From: Paenibacillus shirakamiensis
Lineage (GTDB): Bacteria > Bacillota > Bacilli > Paenibacillales > Paenibacillaceae
Direction of reading: 5' to 3'
NCBI RefSeq assembly: GCF_017874255.1
Contig: NZ_JAGGLD010000003.1
Coordinates: 186,001-250,000 of the forward strand
DNA length: 64,000 nt
Position 1 is the stretch's first letter. Each line of letters starts with the position of its first letter. The notes beneath the pieces were generated by a model. It saw only the letters and a program-made list of their open reading frames with translations, searched no databases and was not told where the DNA came from. Of the stretch, positions 37,098 through 46,600 are shown one piece after another. The translations under genes were made by a program, and so were the position numbers.

Positions 37098-37856
37098 TCA
37101 AGTATTGAAGCTCATTAGAAGGGATTTGATAACCAAGTACCATCCATCTACAAGTACAAATAATAAAATTTTGAAAGGTAATGAGATCATTACCGGTGGT
37201 AGCATCATCATCCCCATGGCCATAAGTGTACTCGACACAACAATATCTATAATGAGAAAAGGAATAAATATCATGAATCCCATTTCAAATGCGGTCTTGA
37301 GTTCACTGATTGCATAGGCGGGAACCAACACTGTAATCGGAATATCTTCATATGTCTTAGGCTTCGGAGTCTTCGTATAACTCATAAAGAGTTGAAGATC
37401 CTTCTCCCTCGTATGCGAAGACATGAACTTCTTCATCGGTACAGCTGCTTTTTCGATAGCTACCGTCTGACTAATGTTACCCTTAAGGTACGGTTGTAAA
37501 GCCACATCATTCACCTGCGAGAGTGTTGGGCTCATAACGAATAAGGTTAGGAACAAGGCTAGACCCACCAGAACTTGGTTCGGCGGCATCTGCTGTGTTC
37601 CAAGTGAACTTCGGACAAATCCAAGGACAATCACAATACGGGTGAAACTGGTCATTAACACCAGAATCGCAGGCGCTACACTTAATATCGTAACGAGAAG
37701 AAGAATAGAAAGTGAACTTGTGCTTGGCTTACTGCTATCCGAGCTGCCGACTTGCACATTAATGTTAGGTATAACATCTGCTGCAGAAGCAATGGTTACC
37801 GAAAAAGCACTGAGAATCAAAATAAGTAAACTTACAATTATGACCTTTTTCTTCAT
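37098..37856 (-). CDS. fliP: Flagellar export gate protein FliP
   Basis: FliP is the main subunit of the FliPQR export gate. The 252-residue protein has a cleavable-type signal peptide (residues 1-25), then hydrophobic segments with the family signature [20 protein letters not shown] near 68 and [20 protein letters not shown] near 90. A C-terminal helix pair has [19 protein letters not shown] and [16 protein letters not shown]. It follows fliO by eight bases. Confidence 0.97.
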   Translation of the reverse strand: MKKKVIIVSLLILILSAFSVTIASAADVIPNINVQVGSSDSSKPSTSSLSILLLVTILSVAPAILVLMTSFTRIVIVLGFVRSSLGTQQMPPNQVLVGLALFLTLFVMSPTLSQVNDVALQPYLKGNISQTVAIEKAAVPMKKFMSSHTREKDLQLFMSYTKTPKPKTYEDIPITVLVPAYAISELKTAFEMGFMIFIPFLIIDIVVSSTLMAMGMMMLPPVMISLPFKILLFVLVDGWYLVIKSLLMSFNT

Positions 37857-37864
37857 GTAACCCT

Positions 37865-38377
37865 CTACCGATCTTTAGATTGTTCGTCCTGGAGTAAATC
37901 CTCCATCTGTTGTTTGCGTGTAGGCAATTTTCTCAACTTGGACTCAAACACTTCTTGAAATGGTGTTCCCTCTAGCTCTTCGTCCTGTGTCGCTTTTGGC
38001 TTACGAAGTCGTGTAGCCCAGCCAGAGAGTGTAGAGGAGAGACTTGCGAAGTCCGAAGTCCCCTCCTCGAAAGAAGTGAGCAACAAGGCTACTTCTTCCG
38101 GCTCTGCTATTTTATCTACGAGCGAGATATTTTCTCCTACACCAATTACATATACAGAACTACCCACCTCAATGACCTGTAGAGATTTGTTAGGTCCAAG
38201 ACCCACAGCTCCTAACGTTCGAATCGACTGTGTCCTTGTAAACAACCGGTTCCGTCTTCCCAAGAAACGGATAAGAAAAACAATCAATACTACAATGACT
38301 ATGAGTACGATAATGACATTTACTACATTGGAAATGAATCCGGTTGTACTAAAAGGTGTATCTACTTCTAAATACAT
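37865..38377 (-). CDS. fliO: Flagellar assembly protein FliO
   Basis: FliO (FliZ in older B. subtilis naming) helps assemble the FliP ring. The 170-residue protein has a single membrane helix (about 14-38), followed by a FliO-domain segment with [27 protein letters not shown] and [12 protein letters not shown] near 50-90, then a charged C-terminal tail. It sits between cheY and fliP as in B. subtilis. It lacks a clear cleavable N-terminal signal peptide. Confidence 0.88.
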   Translation of the reverse strand: MYLEVDTPFSTTGFISNVVNVIIVLIVIVVLIVFLIRFLGRRNRLFTRTQSIRTLGAVGLGPNKSLQVIEVGSSVYVIGVGENISLVDKIAEPEEVALLLTSFEEGTSDFASLSSTLSGWATRLRKPKATQDEELEGTPFQEVFESKLRKLPTRKQQMEDLLQDEQSKDR

Positions 38378-38388
38378 GACGTACTGCC

Positions 38389-38754
38389 TTATATACCGAG
38401 TGTTTTGTTAATAGCTTCTACAACTCGGTCTGATTGGAATGGCTTAACAATAAAGTCTTTTGCCCCTGCTTGAATCGCATCGATAACCATGGCTTGCTGG
38501 CCCATAGCTGAACACATAATAACTTTAGCAGCAGAATCAATTTTTTTGATTTCTTTAAGTGCTGCAATTCCATCCATTTCAGGCATGGTGATATCCATGG
38601 TAATTAGATCTGGACGAAGTTCCTTGTATTTTTCAATAGCTTGAGCGCCATCTTGTGCTTCCCCGACAACTTCAAACCCATTTTTTGTCAGAATATCTCT
38701 GATCATCATACGCATAAAAGCTGCATCATCTACGATAAGAATACGATTTGCCAT
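38389..38754 (-). CDS. cheY: Chemotaxis response regulator CheY
   Basis: CheY-P binds the flagellar switch and changes motor rotation. The 121-residue protein is a single receiver domain with acid pocket Asp9/Asp10, phospho-acceptor Asp54 in TMDITMP, Ser82 in the conserved Thr/Ser position and Lys104 in FIVKPF. It lies between fliY, whose product dephosphorylates it, and fliO. No output domain is present. Confidence 0.97.
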   Translation of the reverse strand: MANRILIVDDAAFMRMMIRDILTKNGFEVVGEAQDGAQAIEKYKELRPDLITMDITMPEMDGIAALKEIKKIDSAAKVIMCSAMGQQAMVIDAIQAGAKDFIVKPFQSDRVVEAINKTLGI

Positions 38755-38779
38755 TACTATAAATCCTCCCTAACCATCT

Positions 38780-40072
38780 CTATTGTAATTTTTGAATGCG
38801 GTCCCACTGGCTGACGATGTCTGTTACACGAACCCCAAAATTCTCATCAATAACTACGACTTCACCTTTAGCTATCAACTTGTTATTTACTAGAATATCG
38901 ACAGGTTCGCCTGCTAGCTTATCCAGTTCAATTATGGAGCCTTGGGAAAGCTCCAAAATATCCTTAATTTGCTTTTGGGTCCTCCCTAATTCTACGGTTA
39001 CATTAAGCGGTATGTCCATCAATAAGTTCAAATTGTTCTCATCGACATTCCCATAAGATACCGGTTGTAGGTTAGAGAACTGCACAGGCTGAACGTTAAC
39101 ATTCCGATTTGTTGCATTTCCATAATGTTGCGGTTCTGCAGGCGGATAATAATTTTGCTGATTTGGATGTGCATAAGGCTGCTGATAAGGTGCTTGTTGC
39201 TCCATCTGTTGTGGTTGTTGATACTGCTGTTGATTATATTGCTGCTGTGGTTGCTCATATTGCTGTTGCTGCTGTGGCGGCATGCTCCCGGCCGGGATAG
39301 ACGCAGGCGGCTGTTGTGATACAGGGGCCTCTTGTACAGGTACAGGCGCTGCTTCTGCCGCTGGAGCTACTTCTTTGTGTGCTGGAGCTGGGTCTGTCCC
39401 CCCTCCAATGAGGCTGTTTACCATATCTTTCGCAAATTGCACAGGTAACAGCTGCATAATTGTGGAATCTATCAAATCTCCGATTCTAAGTCGGAACGAG
39501 ATTTTGATTAATGTTTCATCTGGAGGCAAGTTGCCTACGCCATCCCCACTATCCATATTCAAAATATCTATTCCTGGAGGAGAAATGTTAACGAATCGAT
39601 TGAAAATGGTCGACATAGATGTAGCTGAAGATCCCATCATTTGGTTCATTGCTTCCTGCACGGCACTGACGTGAATTTCGTTCAGCTCTTCATCCGCTGG
39701 ATTTCCCTCCCCTCCAAGCATGAGGTCCGCAATGATCTGGGCATCTCTAGTTTGAATAACGAGAGAGTTGATACCTTGGAACCCCGCGACATAAGTAACA
39801 TGAATCGCTACATGTGGTTTTGGGAATTCTTGTTGGAATTGCTCCCGAGTAATGATGCCAACTTTTGGCGTAGTAATATCTACTTTAAGACTCAGCAAGT
39901 TAGATAGAGCTGTTGCTGCACTACCAAATGTGATATTACCAATTTCACCGAGGGCATCCTGTTCAAGCGCAGTCAAGAAGTCGTCGACTGTCTTCTCATT
40001 GGACTCTCCTTGAACAGCCTGCTTGAGAAGAGCATCGATTTCTTCTTGGGACAAATAGTCTTTACTCGTCAA
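38780..40072 (-). CDS. fliY: Flagellar switch phosphatase FliY
   Basis: FliY is a switch component that also dephosphorylates CheY-P. I place the start at TTG 40072, nine bases after GGAG and overlapping the fliM stop, giving 430 residues. The N-terminus resembles the CheY-P binding peptide of FliM (LSQEEIDALLKQ). Two CheC-like sites follow (LGEIGNITFGSAATALSNL near 44, AVQEAMNQMMGSSATS near 140). A Pro/Gln/Tyr-rich linker (about 235-335) leads to a FliN-type C-terminal domain (MDIPLNVTVELGRTQKQIKD). Confidence 0.95.
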   Translation of the reverse strand: MTSKDYLSQEEIDALLKQAVQGESNEKTVDDFLTALEQDALGEIGNITFGSAATALSNLLSLKVDITTPKVGIITREQFQQEFPKPHVAIHVTYVAGFQGINSLVIQTRDAQIIADLMLGGEGNPADEELNEIHVSAVQEAMNQMMGSSATSMSTIFNRFVNISPPGIDILNMDSGDGVGNLPPDETLIKISFRLRIGDLIDSTIMQLLPVQFAKDMVNSLIGGGTDPAPAHKEVAPAAEAAPVPVQEAPVSQQPPASIPAGSMPPQQQQQYEQPQQQYNQQQYQQPQQMEQQAPYQQPYAHPNQQNYYPPAEPQHYGNATNRNVNVQPVQFSNLQPVSYGNVDENNLNLLMDIPLNVTVELGRTQKQIKDILELSQGSIIELDKLAGEPVDILVNNKLIAKGEVVVIDENFGVRVTDIVSQWDRIQKLQ

Positions 40073-41060
40073 ATTCTTCAACTCCTTCGCTGACAATTTC
40101 ATCAATCTGAATGGCGACTCGGTCTTTGATGGTTCCCGGGCTGCCGATATATTTCATCTTCTCGCCTACTCGAATCCTAAGCCCCTCCTGAACCGGCTTG
40201 TTCAGTGTAATCACATCTCCAACCGAAAGCCCGAGGAACTCTCGTATTGACAGCTGAGAATCTCCAAGTTCTGCAATAATGGGCAGTTTGGCTTTGCTAA
40301 CCCGCTGTCTAAGCGCCTCCACTTCTTCTGGTACTCGCGATTTTTTCTGCGACACAAACCAGTGATGGACGGATAACTTGGGCATAATGGGCTCGATCAC
40401 CACATGTGGAATACAGAGATTGATCATACCTGAAGTATCACCGATTTTCGTGCTAAGAGAGATCAGTGCAATGGTCTCATTGGGTGAGACAATCTGCATG
40501 AATTGCGGATTCGTCTCTAGCGCTTCCATTCGAGGAGAGATGTCAATGACCGATTTCCAGGCTTCTTGCAGGCTCTCAAAAGCTCTGCTGAAGATTCTTT
40601 CCATAATTATGGTTTCAATCTCTGTCAGCGTACCGATCTTGGAAGGTGCCATCCCAATACCACCAAGCAATCGGTCTAGCATCGCAAATGCAACATTGGG
40701 ATGAACCTCAAGCACCATTCTACCTTCAAGCGGCTCGGCCTCAAAAATATTTAAAATCGTCATTTTGGGAATCGAGCGAATGAACTCATCGTATGGTAGC
40801 TGTTCTACCTGTACTACGTTAATTTGTACAAAGGTACGCAGCTGGGCGGAGAAATAGGTGGTTAGGTACCTGGCAAAGTTCTCATGAATTCGGGTCAAAC
40901 TTCGAATATGATCTTTGGAAAAGCGAACAGCTCTTTTAAAGTCATAGGCTCTAATTTTTTTCTGTGTATCTTCTTTTTTGAGTTCTTCCGCATCCATCTC
41001 ACCGGAAGAAAGCGCCGCAAGCAAAGCGTCTATCTCATTTTGCGATAGGACATCTACCAA
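40062..41060 (-). CDS. fliM: Flagellar motor switch protein FliM
   Basis: FliM is the CheY-P receiving part of the C-ring. The 332-residue protein has the N-terminal CheY-binding motif VLSQNEIDALLAAL, a CheC-like middle domain (about 45-230) with RAVRFSKDHIRSLTRIHENF near 43, and a C-terminal FliN-like domain (about 250-325) with LGDSQLSIREFLGLSVGDVI. It follows fliL by 39 bases and its stop overlaps the TTG start of fliY. Confidence 0.96.
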   Translation of the reverse strand: MVDVLSQNEIDALLAALSSGEMDAEELKKEDTQKKIRAYDFKRAVRFSKDHIRSLTRIHENFARYLTTYFSAQLRTFVQINVVQVEQLPYDEFIRSIPKMTILNIFEAEPLEGRMVLEVHPNVAFAMLDRLLGGIGMAPSKIGTLTEIETIIMERIFSRAFESLQEAWKSVIDISPRMEALETNPQFMQIVSPNETIALISLSTKIGDTSGMINLCIPHVVIEPIMPKLSVHHWFVSQKKSRVPEEVEALRQRVSKAKLPIIAELGDSQLSIREFLGLSVGDVITLNKPVQEGLRIRVGEKMKYIGSPGTIKDRVAIQIDEIVSEGVEEFDE

Positions 41061-41099
41061 CTTATTTCACCCCCTAAAAAGGATTTGTCTATCGATATT

Positions 41100-41555
41100 T
41101 TATATAGTTGTCATAATAAAGTTAGTAATATCGACCTGAACTATCTTCCCTTCCGGGAGCGTACTATTAATTAGATTCATAAGTTTATTTGCAAGTTGAT
41201 CTTTACCTTTAGCTCCGGTTAACTGATCCGGTTTGGAGTCGGCTAACGTTTTGATAATAATAGACTTTAGCTTAAAATCTTTGATTTTTTCAAATGCTTC
41301 TTTGGCTTTAGCGTTGTTGAATTGAAATGCAAAATCCATCACGACTACATAGTTTGGATCCGACAAGTTCGTCTTGATGCCTTCGAGTATGCCTGTGACT
41401 TTGACCAGATCATCAGCAGATAATGCTTTGACTGTCTCTGGTTTGGCGGCACTTGCCGATGAATTCTTGTTCATAGTAAGAGCCAGGAAGACGACCATTC
41501 CGACCAATACCACAGACAGAACAATCGTAATCATCCAAGGAGCAGCTTTTTTCAT
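41100..41555 (-). CDS. fliL: Flagellar basal body-associated protein FliL
   Basis: FliL is a single-pass membrane protein that surrounds or supports the stator units. The 151-residue protein has an N-terminal membrane helix (about 7-27) and an extracytoplasmic domain with SDPNYVVVMDFAFQFNN near 60 and KDFKLKSIIIKTLADSKPD near 92. The C-terminal strand is VQVDITNFIMTTI. Its start overlaps the swrD stop (ATGA). Confidence 0.9.
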   Translation of the reverse strand: MKKAAPWMITIVLSVVLVGMVVFLALTMNKNSSASAAKPETVKALSADDLVKVTGILEGIKTNLSDPNYVVVMDFAFQFNNAKAKEAFEKIKDFKLKSIIIKTLADSKPDQLTGAKGKDQLANKLMNLINSTLPEGKIVQVDITNFIMTTI

Positions 41556-41776
41556 GATAATTCCTCCGTTTGATGCGCTTTAATAGTTGCCGCGTGGATG
41601 CCGATCTCCGTGTAATATTGATTAACCAACCGAATAATCTCAGCAGATTTCTCCAGAACGATAAAACGTTTCCCCGTGACAAGCGTAATATATGTATCTG
41701 GGGTTTCCTCAACGGTCTCGATCAATAAGGCATTAAGCCACATCGGCGTACCGTTCAAGCGCGTTACAGCAATCAT
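41552..41776 (-). CDS. swrD: FlbD/SwrD-family flagellar protein
   Basis: This is a small FlbD-family protein. In B. subtilis SwrD is needed for full motor torque during swarming. The 74-residue protein begins MIAVTRLNGTPMWLNALLIE and continues ETPDTYITLVTGKRFIVLE, the typical family pattern, with no membrane segment. It lies between the flgE-like gene and fliL as in B. subtilis. A hairpin lies just upstream, between the flgE-like gene and this gene (41796-41822). Confidence 0.88.
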   Translation of the reverse strand: MIAVTRLNGTPMWLNALLIETVEETPDTYITLVTGKRFIVLEKSAEIIRLVNQYYTEIGIHAATIKAHQTEELS

Positions 41777-41795
41777 GACGACCCTCCATAAAAGT

Positions 41796-41822
41796 CCGGC
41801 AGGAGAAGTTCTTCTCCCCCGG
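41796..41822 (-). other. Intra-operon hairpin between the hook gene and swrD
   Basis: GGAGAAG/CTTCTCC (41802-41808 with 41811-41817) is flanked by a further CCGG/CCGG pairing (41796-41799 with 41819-41822). On the minus strand it is followed by ACTTTTATGG, a short U-run. It could be a weak terminator or a 3'-end stabiliser for the abundant hook mRNA. Confidence 0.45.
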
Positions 41823-41833
41823 CTCTCTCAAAA

Positions 41834-42652
41834 TTAACGTTTCAGGTTCACTACTTCTTGCAATACTTCATCTGACGTAGTGATAATTCGAGAATTCGCT
41901 TGGAATCCACGCTGAGCTACGATCATTTCTGTGAATTCTCCAGTTAAATCTACATTCGACATTTCCAATTGGCCAGTAACCATGGCACCTGTTCCCGATT
42001 CAGCACTATTCGCTGTTAAATAGGTAAGCGTATCATTAATATCCGCGTTTGGGGTTGTGCGGTACATGTTCCCGCCCACTTTTTCTAGTCCCTCGGGATT
42101 CGTGACTTTAACTACACCAATTTTTACATCAGAATTTGTAGTACCATCGCCGGCTTTTTGAATAATCGTGCCATCTTGCGAAATAGTGAAGGCAGTAGTC
42201 GTGTCCTCAATAGTAATAGGTGCACCTTCACTACTCATGACAAGCATGCCATCAGATGTAACTAGATTCCGAGCTGCATCTAGGTGGAAATCTCCTGCAC
42301 GGGTAAGGAAAGGAACTTCCTGATCCGCTGAAAGCTTGACAGCGAAAAATCCATCTCCATCAATTCGAAGATCAAGCGGATTGTTAGTTGTCTGTGCACT
42401 ACCTCCCGTATGGAGTGTATCTACTGAACCCACTTGAACGCCAAGGCCAATTTGCTTAGCGTTCACGCCGCCTTGCTCACCAGCGGTAGGTGTGGTCACC
42501 CCGGATACCGTCTGACTCATAATATCTTTGAACATTACACGTCCTGCCTTAAAGCCCACCGTGTTGACGTTTGCGATATTGTTACCAATAACATCTAATT
42601 TGGTTTGAAAACCTCTCATACCTGATACGCCCGAATACATTGATCTTAACAT
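41834..42652 (-). CDS. flgE: Flagellar hook protein (FlgE of B. subtilis type; FlgG-like fold)
   Basis: This protein probably builds the flagellar hook. The 272-residue protein has the N-terminal rod/hook motif LRSMYSGVSGMRGFQTKLDV followed by NIANVNTVGFKA, a middle domain with NPLDLRIDGDGFFAV near 85, and the C-terminal motif FTEMIVAQRGFQANSRII. It lies after the flgD cluster and before swrD, the flgE position in B. subtilis (264 residues). Its short length also resembles FlgG, so some annotations call it FlgG; the location favours the hook gene. Confidence 0.88.
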   Translation of the reverse strand: MLRSMYSGVSGMRGFQTKLDVIGNNIANVNTVGFKAGRVMFKDIMSQTVSGVTTPTAGEQGGVNAKQIGLGVQVGSVDTLHTGGSAQTTNNPLDLRIDGDGFFAVKLSADQEVPFLTRAGDFHLDAARNLVTSDGMLVMSSEGAPITIEDTTTAFTISQDGTIIQKAGDGTTNSDVKIGVVKVTNPEGLEKVGGNMYRTTPNADINDTLTYLTANSAESGTGAMVTGQLEMSNVDLTGEFTEMIVAQRGFQANSRIITTSDEVLQEVVNLKR

Positions 42653-42749
42653 TGAATAAATTCCTCCTTAAGATGGGATCGGATCAGCTGCTTCCATCGA
42701 TCGGCAGCTATACTTGGCTTCCGAAACCGGGCCAGCCAAGTTGTTACAA

Positions 42750-43130
42750 TTAAGAAATAATTACGGCGCTATCAATCTGTGTAAACACATTGTCTTTCAT
42801 ACTTTTTCCATCCATGGCTGTGACCACGGTTCGGTTATTTACATTTACAATGAGGGCCATATCTTTCATCAAAATCAAAGAATCTTTAGACCCTTTGGCT
42901 GCAGCATTATCTATAGCAGATCCAATCTTAGCAATTTGTTCAGGTGCAAGCTCAATGCCCCGTTGTTCTAGCCTTTTGACCGCATGGTTGCTGAACTTAA
43001 CCACATGATCTTGCAGCATCTGCTGGAAGGAGACTTGAGATTCATTGGATGCAGTCGGCTTAGACCGTGTTACGGCGTTCGGAGGAATTCTGGACGGATA
43101 TAATCGCCCTACGGAGATAGGTTCGTTCAT
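42750..43130 (-). CDS. TIGR02530-type flagellar operon protein
   Basis: This 126-residue protein resembles a conserved flagellar-operon family of Firmicutes with no assigned mechanism. The characteristic part is [20 protein letters not shown] near residue 45, then [17 protein letters not shown] near 90. No signal peptide or membrane segment is visible. Its ATG overlaps the flgD stop (ATGA). Between this gene and flgE lies a 97-base gap containing a six-base AGCTGC/GCAGCT hairpin at 42686-42709. It may act in hook assembly. Confidence 0.85.
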   Translation of the reverse strand: MNEPISVGRLYPSRIPPNAVTRSKPTASNESQVSFQQMLQDHVVKFSNHAVKRLEQRGIELAPEQIAKIGSAIDNAAAKGSKDSLILMKDMALIVNVNNRTVVTAMDGKSMKDNVFTQIDSAVIIS

Positions 43131-43642
43131 GGCATTCCCGCTCCGGTCGTCGTATTCGTAGCAGCAGATGTAGTCGGTTTGCTATTATCGATCTGTAAGA
43201 TTTTATCCAGCGCAACTTCCTTATCTCCGACCTTAGCGTATTGAACCCCACTTCGAATCACAATAGAATCAACAATTCCGTTTAGACTTGAAGTATTCGT
43301 TACGGCTTGTCCGGTTGACGAATCATACTCTACACCTTTAGTGGTCTCAGACCATGTAATCTGTTTGCCAATAAGGCCTGATAAGTTGCCTAAATTCTGG
43401 TTCATATTCGTTAACTGAGTAGAGATGTTCATAAGCTGCTCTACGGAAGTGAACTGCGCCATTTGAGCTATAAATTCTTTATCTTGCAGCGGTTGCGTCG
43501 GATCCTGATTACTTAACTGAGTAATCAAAATTTTCAAAAATTGATCTTTACCCATGGATTGATTATCTTTAGCTGCTGCCTTTTGGACATTAGAAGTTGA
43601 ATAATTTGGCCATGTTGTGTTAGTTGGTGTAACATTTGCCAT
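43127..43642 (-). CDS. flgD: Flagellar hook capping protein FlgD
   Basis: FlgD caps the growing hook. The start is ATG 43642, nine bases after AAAGGAGG, giving 171 residues. The conserved N-terminal region has [20 protein letters not shown] near 30 and the scaffold segment [16 protein letters not shown] near 57. The C-terminal part is short and lacks the large tudor/fibronectin-like region of the enterobacterial protein, as is usual in Bacillales. It follows fliK and precedes the TIGR02530-type gene. Confidence 0.93.
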   Translation of the reverse strand: MANVTPTNTTWPNYSTSNVQKAAAKDNQSMGKDQFLKILITQLSNQDPTQPLQDKEFIAQMAQFTSVEQLMNISTQLTNMNQNLGNLSGLIGKQITWSETTKGVEYDSSTGQAVTNTSSLNGIVDSIVIRSGVQYAKVGDKEVALDKILQIDNSKPTTSAATNTTTGAGMP

Positions 43643-43686
43643 GTTGTTGTGCCTCCTTTCCAAGCAGGTTAAATACAGATGGAATA

Positions 43687-45147
43687 CTAAGCTTTAGCTA
43701 CAAATGAACTACCGTAACCTTCCTCTTTAGAACGAACCTCGCGTACCCAATCGTTCCACTCATCTGTCATATCTGCCATTTGAATGGCATCATCCGTTGC
43801 TTCGCCACGTTGTCTTGTTCCCTGATGTTGCTTCCCTGCTCCGCTTCCTGACTGACGACCATCATGATACATATGCGAGGAGAGCGATTGGTTCTGAGTA
43901 ACTTCCAACTTTTCTACTTGGATCCCTTGATTCTGCAAAGCCACACGAAGTTGGTTCATCTGTTGTTCTAATGAATCCTTAGCAGAGGCGTGTTCTGTGG
44001 CAAACTGTGCAATCAGCTGTCCATTTTGTAACGTGATCTTCACATCGACTTGCCCCATATGTTCTGGGAACAATATAATACGTGCTTCTGCCCCCCCTTG
44101 AAGTTTGAGAATATCTAATTTACTGACGACGAAACTGCCCATTTCTTTTGCAAATTGATCGACGGGAACAGCTGACGTTGCTACTTTAGCTATAGTGAAT
44201 GTTCCTGATTCTCTCATTTGTAATTGACCCGCGGTCATGACTACATTGTCTGCAGTGGATAGCTTATGTTCCGTAGTTGAATCTTCTAGATGGAGGGCAT
44301 TCCCTTTCGATGCTTTAGCCATCACAGCGCTGAGTGGAGTAAGCGAATCTTTTACAATCTTCACATCTCCAAGTTTGCTGGGTAGGGACGCATTATCGAT
44401 TGATTGGTTTTCTTTCGCCTGACTTATAATCTTTTGCAATGATCTAAACAGTTGAGAAGTAACCAGATCTTCTTTTGAACCCATTACGTTTGTATTTTCA
44501 AAGTTAGAGACATTCTGAAGAGTCGCATCATTTAGATTGACAGCTCCTTTGCCAACTTTCTCTTGAACTAAAATAGAAGGAGAAAGTTCTAGCTTCTGTA
44601 GTACGAGTGTGTTATCTTTCGTGCTCACTTCTGAAGAACTATTTAACTCATTCAATAGCTGAGCAATGCTATCCTGAACAGCAAATCTGATAGTATCTGG
44701 ATGCTTCGCAATAGTAGGAAGAGCTGAACCTTGCTCCTGCACTTCTCCTGAATCTCCAGAAGCTTGATATAGCTCAGGATTAAGAAATTGCTGAACTTGC
44801 TGCAACCATCCCTGAAGAGTCGCCATTAGAGAGGGGTCCGCAGCGATCAAGGCATCCAGATCCCCCATGCTTTGCAGTACATCCTCAAGACCTGCAGTAT
44901 CCTCTGTATCCTTTGTCTCTGTAGATGGGAGTGAATCAACGCTATCTCCTTTGCTTACTTCTTGCGCTTTTTGTGTATTTGCGGTGTCCGTAGCTACTTG
45001 CCCCCCGAGCGTCGCAATTAACATTTGTACAAGCGTCTGGCCAAAAGGAAGGGCTGCAGTTGTAACACTCTCACCCGTTTTCGTTCCTGCTGTACTTTTT
45101 GCAGTTGATGAAACATTGCTTCCTGAACTATTGATCATTAGGCTCAT
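43687..45147 (-). CDS. fliK: Flagellar hook-length control protein FliK
   Basis: FliK measures hook length and triggers the FlhB specificity switch. The start is ATG 45147, after a GGAGGTG Shine-Dalgarno, giving 486 residues. The N-terminal and middle parts are Ser/Thr/Gln-rich and poorly conserved. The C-terminal Flg_hook domain (about 335-430) has [19 protein letters not shown] near 370 and [20 protein letters not shown] near 405. It lies between the MotE-like gene and flgD. Confidence 0.88.
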   Translation of the reverse strand: MSLMINSSGSNVSSTAKSTAGTKTGESVTTAALPFGQTLVQMLIATLGGQVATDTANTQKAQEVSKGDSVDSLPSTETKDTEDTAGLEDVLQSMGDLDALIAADPSLMATLQGWLQQVQQFLNPELYQASGDSGEVQEQGSALPTIAKHPDTIRFAVQDSIAQLLNELNSSSEVSTKDNTLVLQKLELSPSILVQEKVGKGAVNLNDATLQNVSNFENTNVMGSKEDLVTSQLFRSLQKIISQAKENQSIDNASLPSKLGDVKIVKDSLTPLSAVMAKASKGNALHLEDSTTEHKLSTADNVVMTAGQLQMRESGTFTIAKVATSAVPVDQFAKEMGSFVVSKLDILKLQGGAEARIILFPEHMGQVDVKITLQNGQLIAQFATEHASAKDSLEQQMNQLRVALQNQGIQVEKLEVTQNQSLSSHMYHDGRQSGSGAGKQHQGTRQRGEATDDAIQMADMTDEWNDWVREVRSKEEGYGSSFVAKA

Positions 45148-45187
45148 TTTATTCACCTCCCTTCTCCACATAACAATAATGTGAGAT

Positions 45188-46105
45188 TTAATTACTCAAA
45201 AGCTTATTCACAATTCTGGAGGTCGTAGCAGGTTCTGTTTTATTCATTTCTGTAAGAATTTTAGAACGGGATGCATCATCCACGGCCTTCAATATTTTCA
45301 ACGTCTTATCCGGGCTAATTTTGTCGGTCTGAAGTAATAACTTTGCTGCACTTTCCGCAGTCATGGTCGAGAACGTTTGGGTAATCTGAGCATCTGTCAA
45401 TCCCTGTGTTTGCGGAATGTTTTTAGAGTCACCGCCCGCATCCTTTTTCAGACGAGATTGAAGTGCCGCTATGGCAAGATCTTCTGATGTCTTAGCATCT
45501 TTTAGCAAGATAGATACTTGAGCTGCTTTTTTGGCATCCATTTTTTCTAAAATCGCCGCCTTGCTATCATTGCTCATAGCTCCCAGCATTTGGACGGTCT
45601 CTTCCGTTGTTAAATTCTCCATAATCGCAGCCGCTTTACCCGCATTCATTGACCCATATAAGTTGGCCAACTTTTTAACTTCTTTTTGATACTCATTCGC
45701 TTGATCCGAGGATTCTTGAGATTTTTGCTTATTAAGGGCTTCGTTGGCTGCGTCGAGTTCATTCTGAACGCTCTGTGTTTTAGCAGCCTGAACCTTCGCA
45801 TCTTCATTGGCTTTATTTAGCACTTCTTCTTTTTTAGCCATTTCCTTCTTAAGACTATTTACTGTTTCTTTGGAGCTTTCGGCCTGTTTCGCTGCTTGGG
45901 ATGGTTCGGGAAGCCAGTTCTTCACAATCGGAATCTTCTGACCCATTCCAATCAAATCATTTTTCAAATTCCCATTCAAAAACATGAACAGAGCGCCGAT
46001 AAGAACTACAAGAAATAAGATGGGTGTTACAATAAACATCACTTTGGCGAAACCTCCGCCGGATTCTTCCTCTTCGATTACAGGCCTGCCAACAGGTCTA
46101 GCCAA
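45188..46105 (-). CDS. MotE-family flagellar protein (YlxF-like) with MgtE N-terminal domain
   Basis: MotE is a periplasmic-side chaperone of the stator protein MotC in some bacteria. The 305-residue protein has one membrane helix near the N-terminus (about 22-44), a long coiled coil (about 68-145) and an MgtE-N-like helical domain (about 145-300), e.g. LYGSMNAGKAAAIMENLTTE near 148. It follows fliJ, the ylxF position in B. subtilis. Function is inferred from architecture. Confidence 0.8.
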   Translation of the reverse strand: MARPVGRPVIEEEESGGGFAKVMFIVTPILFLVVLIGALFMFLNGNLKNDLIGMGQKIPIVKNWLPEPSQAAKQAESSKETVNSLKKEMAKKEEVLNKANEDAKVQAAKTQSVQNELDAANEALNKQKSQESSDQANEYQKEVKKLANLYGSMNAGKAAAIMENLTTEETVQMLGAMSNDSKAAILEKMDAKKAAQVSILLKDAKTSEDLAIAALQSRLKKDAGGDSKNIPQTQGLTDAQITQTFSTMTAESAAKLLLQTDKISPDKTLKILKAVDDASRSKILTEMNKTEPATTSRIVNKLLSN

Positions 46106-46145
46106 CTGTGATTCCTCCTAACTTCAAGCCGTCCCTAGATCTGAA

Positions 46146-46589
46146 CTAACGAGCTCTCATAGCAAACCTTACGGTCGCCATCTCATCGAGCTCATTTTGT
46201 TCCCGAAGTATTATCATCTGTTGAAAACTGGATTGCGCTTTTTCTTTTGCTTTAAGCCACACTTTTTCATCAAGCATTTTCCCATTTAAATGAAGCTGAT
46301 TCCGTTCAACATTTTGTTCAGCATTTTGTATATCCGCAAGCTTGTTTTGGATTAATAGGTTCAAATGTTCCACGTAACGCTGTAGTTCTTGAAGTCTCAA
46401 CATCGATGAGCAGTTCTCACTCTCGACTAAAATGGTCTTATCCACATATGCTTTTTCTTCGACCAATTGATGGAGAGAACGTTTCTCGGTCTGGAGCTCT
46501 CCAACCGCTGCAGATAACAGCCATTCCGCTTGAGTTTTCTCATTAGACTTCAGATCAACGACTTTTTGGTAGACATAGTTGAATTTCAT
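46146..46589 (-). CDS. fliJ: Flagellar export chaperone/stalk protein FliJ
   Basis: FliJ forms the stalk of the FliI ATPase ring. The 147-residue protein is almost entirely alpha-helical with heptad-like Leu patterns, starting FNYVYQKVVDLKSNEKTQAE. No membrane segment is present. It follows fliI by 11 bases and has the family's usual length. Identification rests on the helical pattern and the position between fliI and the MotE-like gene. Confidence 0.9.
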   Translation of the reverse strand: MKFNYVYQKVVDLKSNEKTQAEWLLSAAVGELQTEKRSLHQLVEEKAYVDKTILVESENCSSMLRLQELQRYVEHLNLLIQNKLADIQNAEQNVERNQLHLNGKMLDEKVWLKAKEKAQSSFQQMIILREQNELDEMATVRFAMRAR

Positions 46590-46600
46590 AAATGAAAAGA

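Noticed and set aside
39109-39319. Tandem-repeat-like CAG/TGT-rich DNA
   Set aside because: It codes for the Gln-rich linker of FliY in frame; not a CRISPR or mobile repeat.
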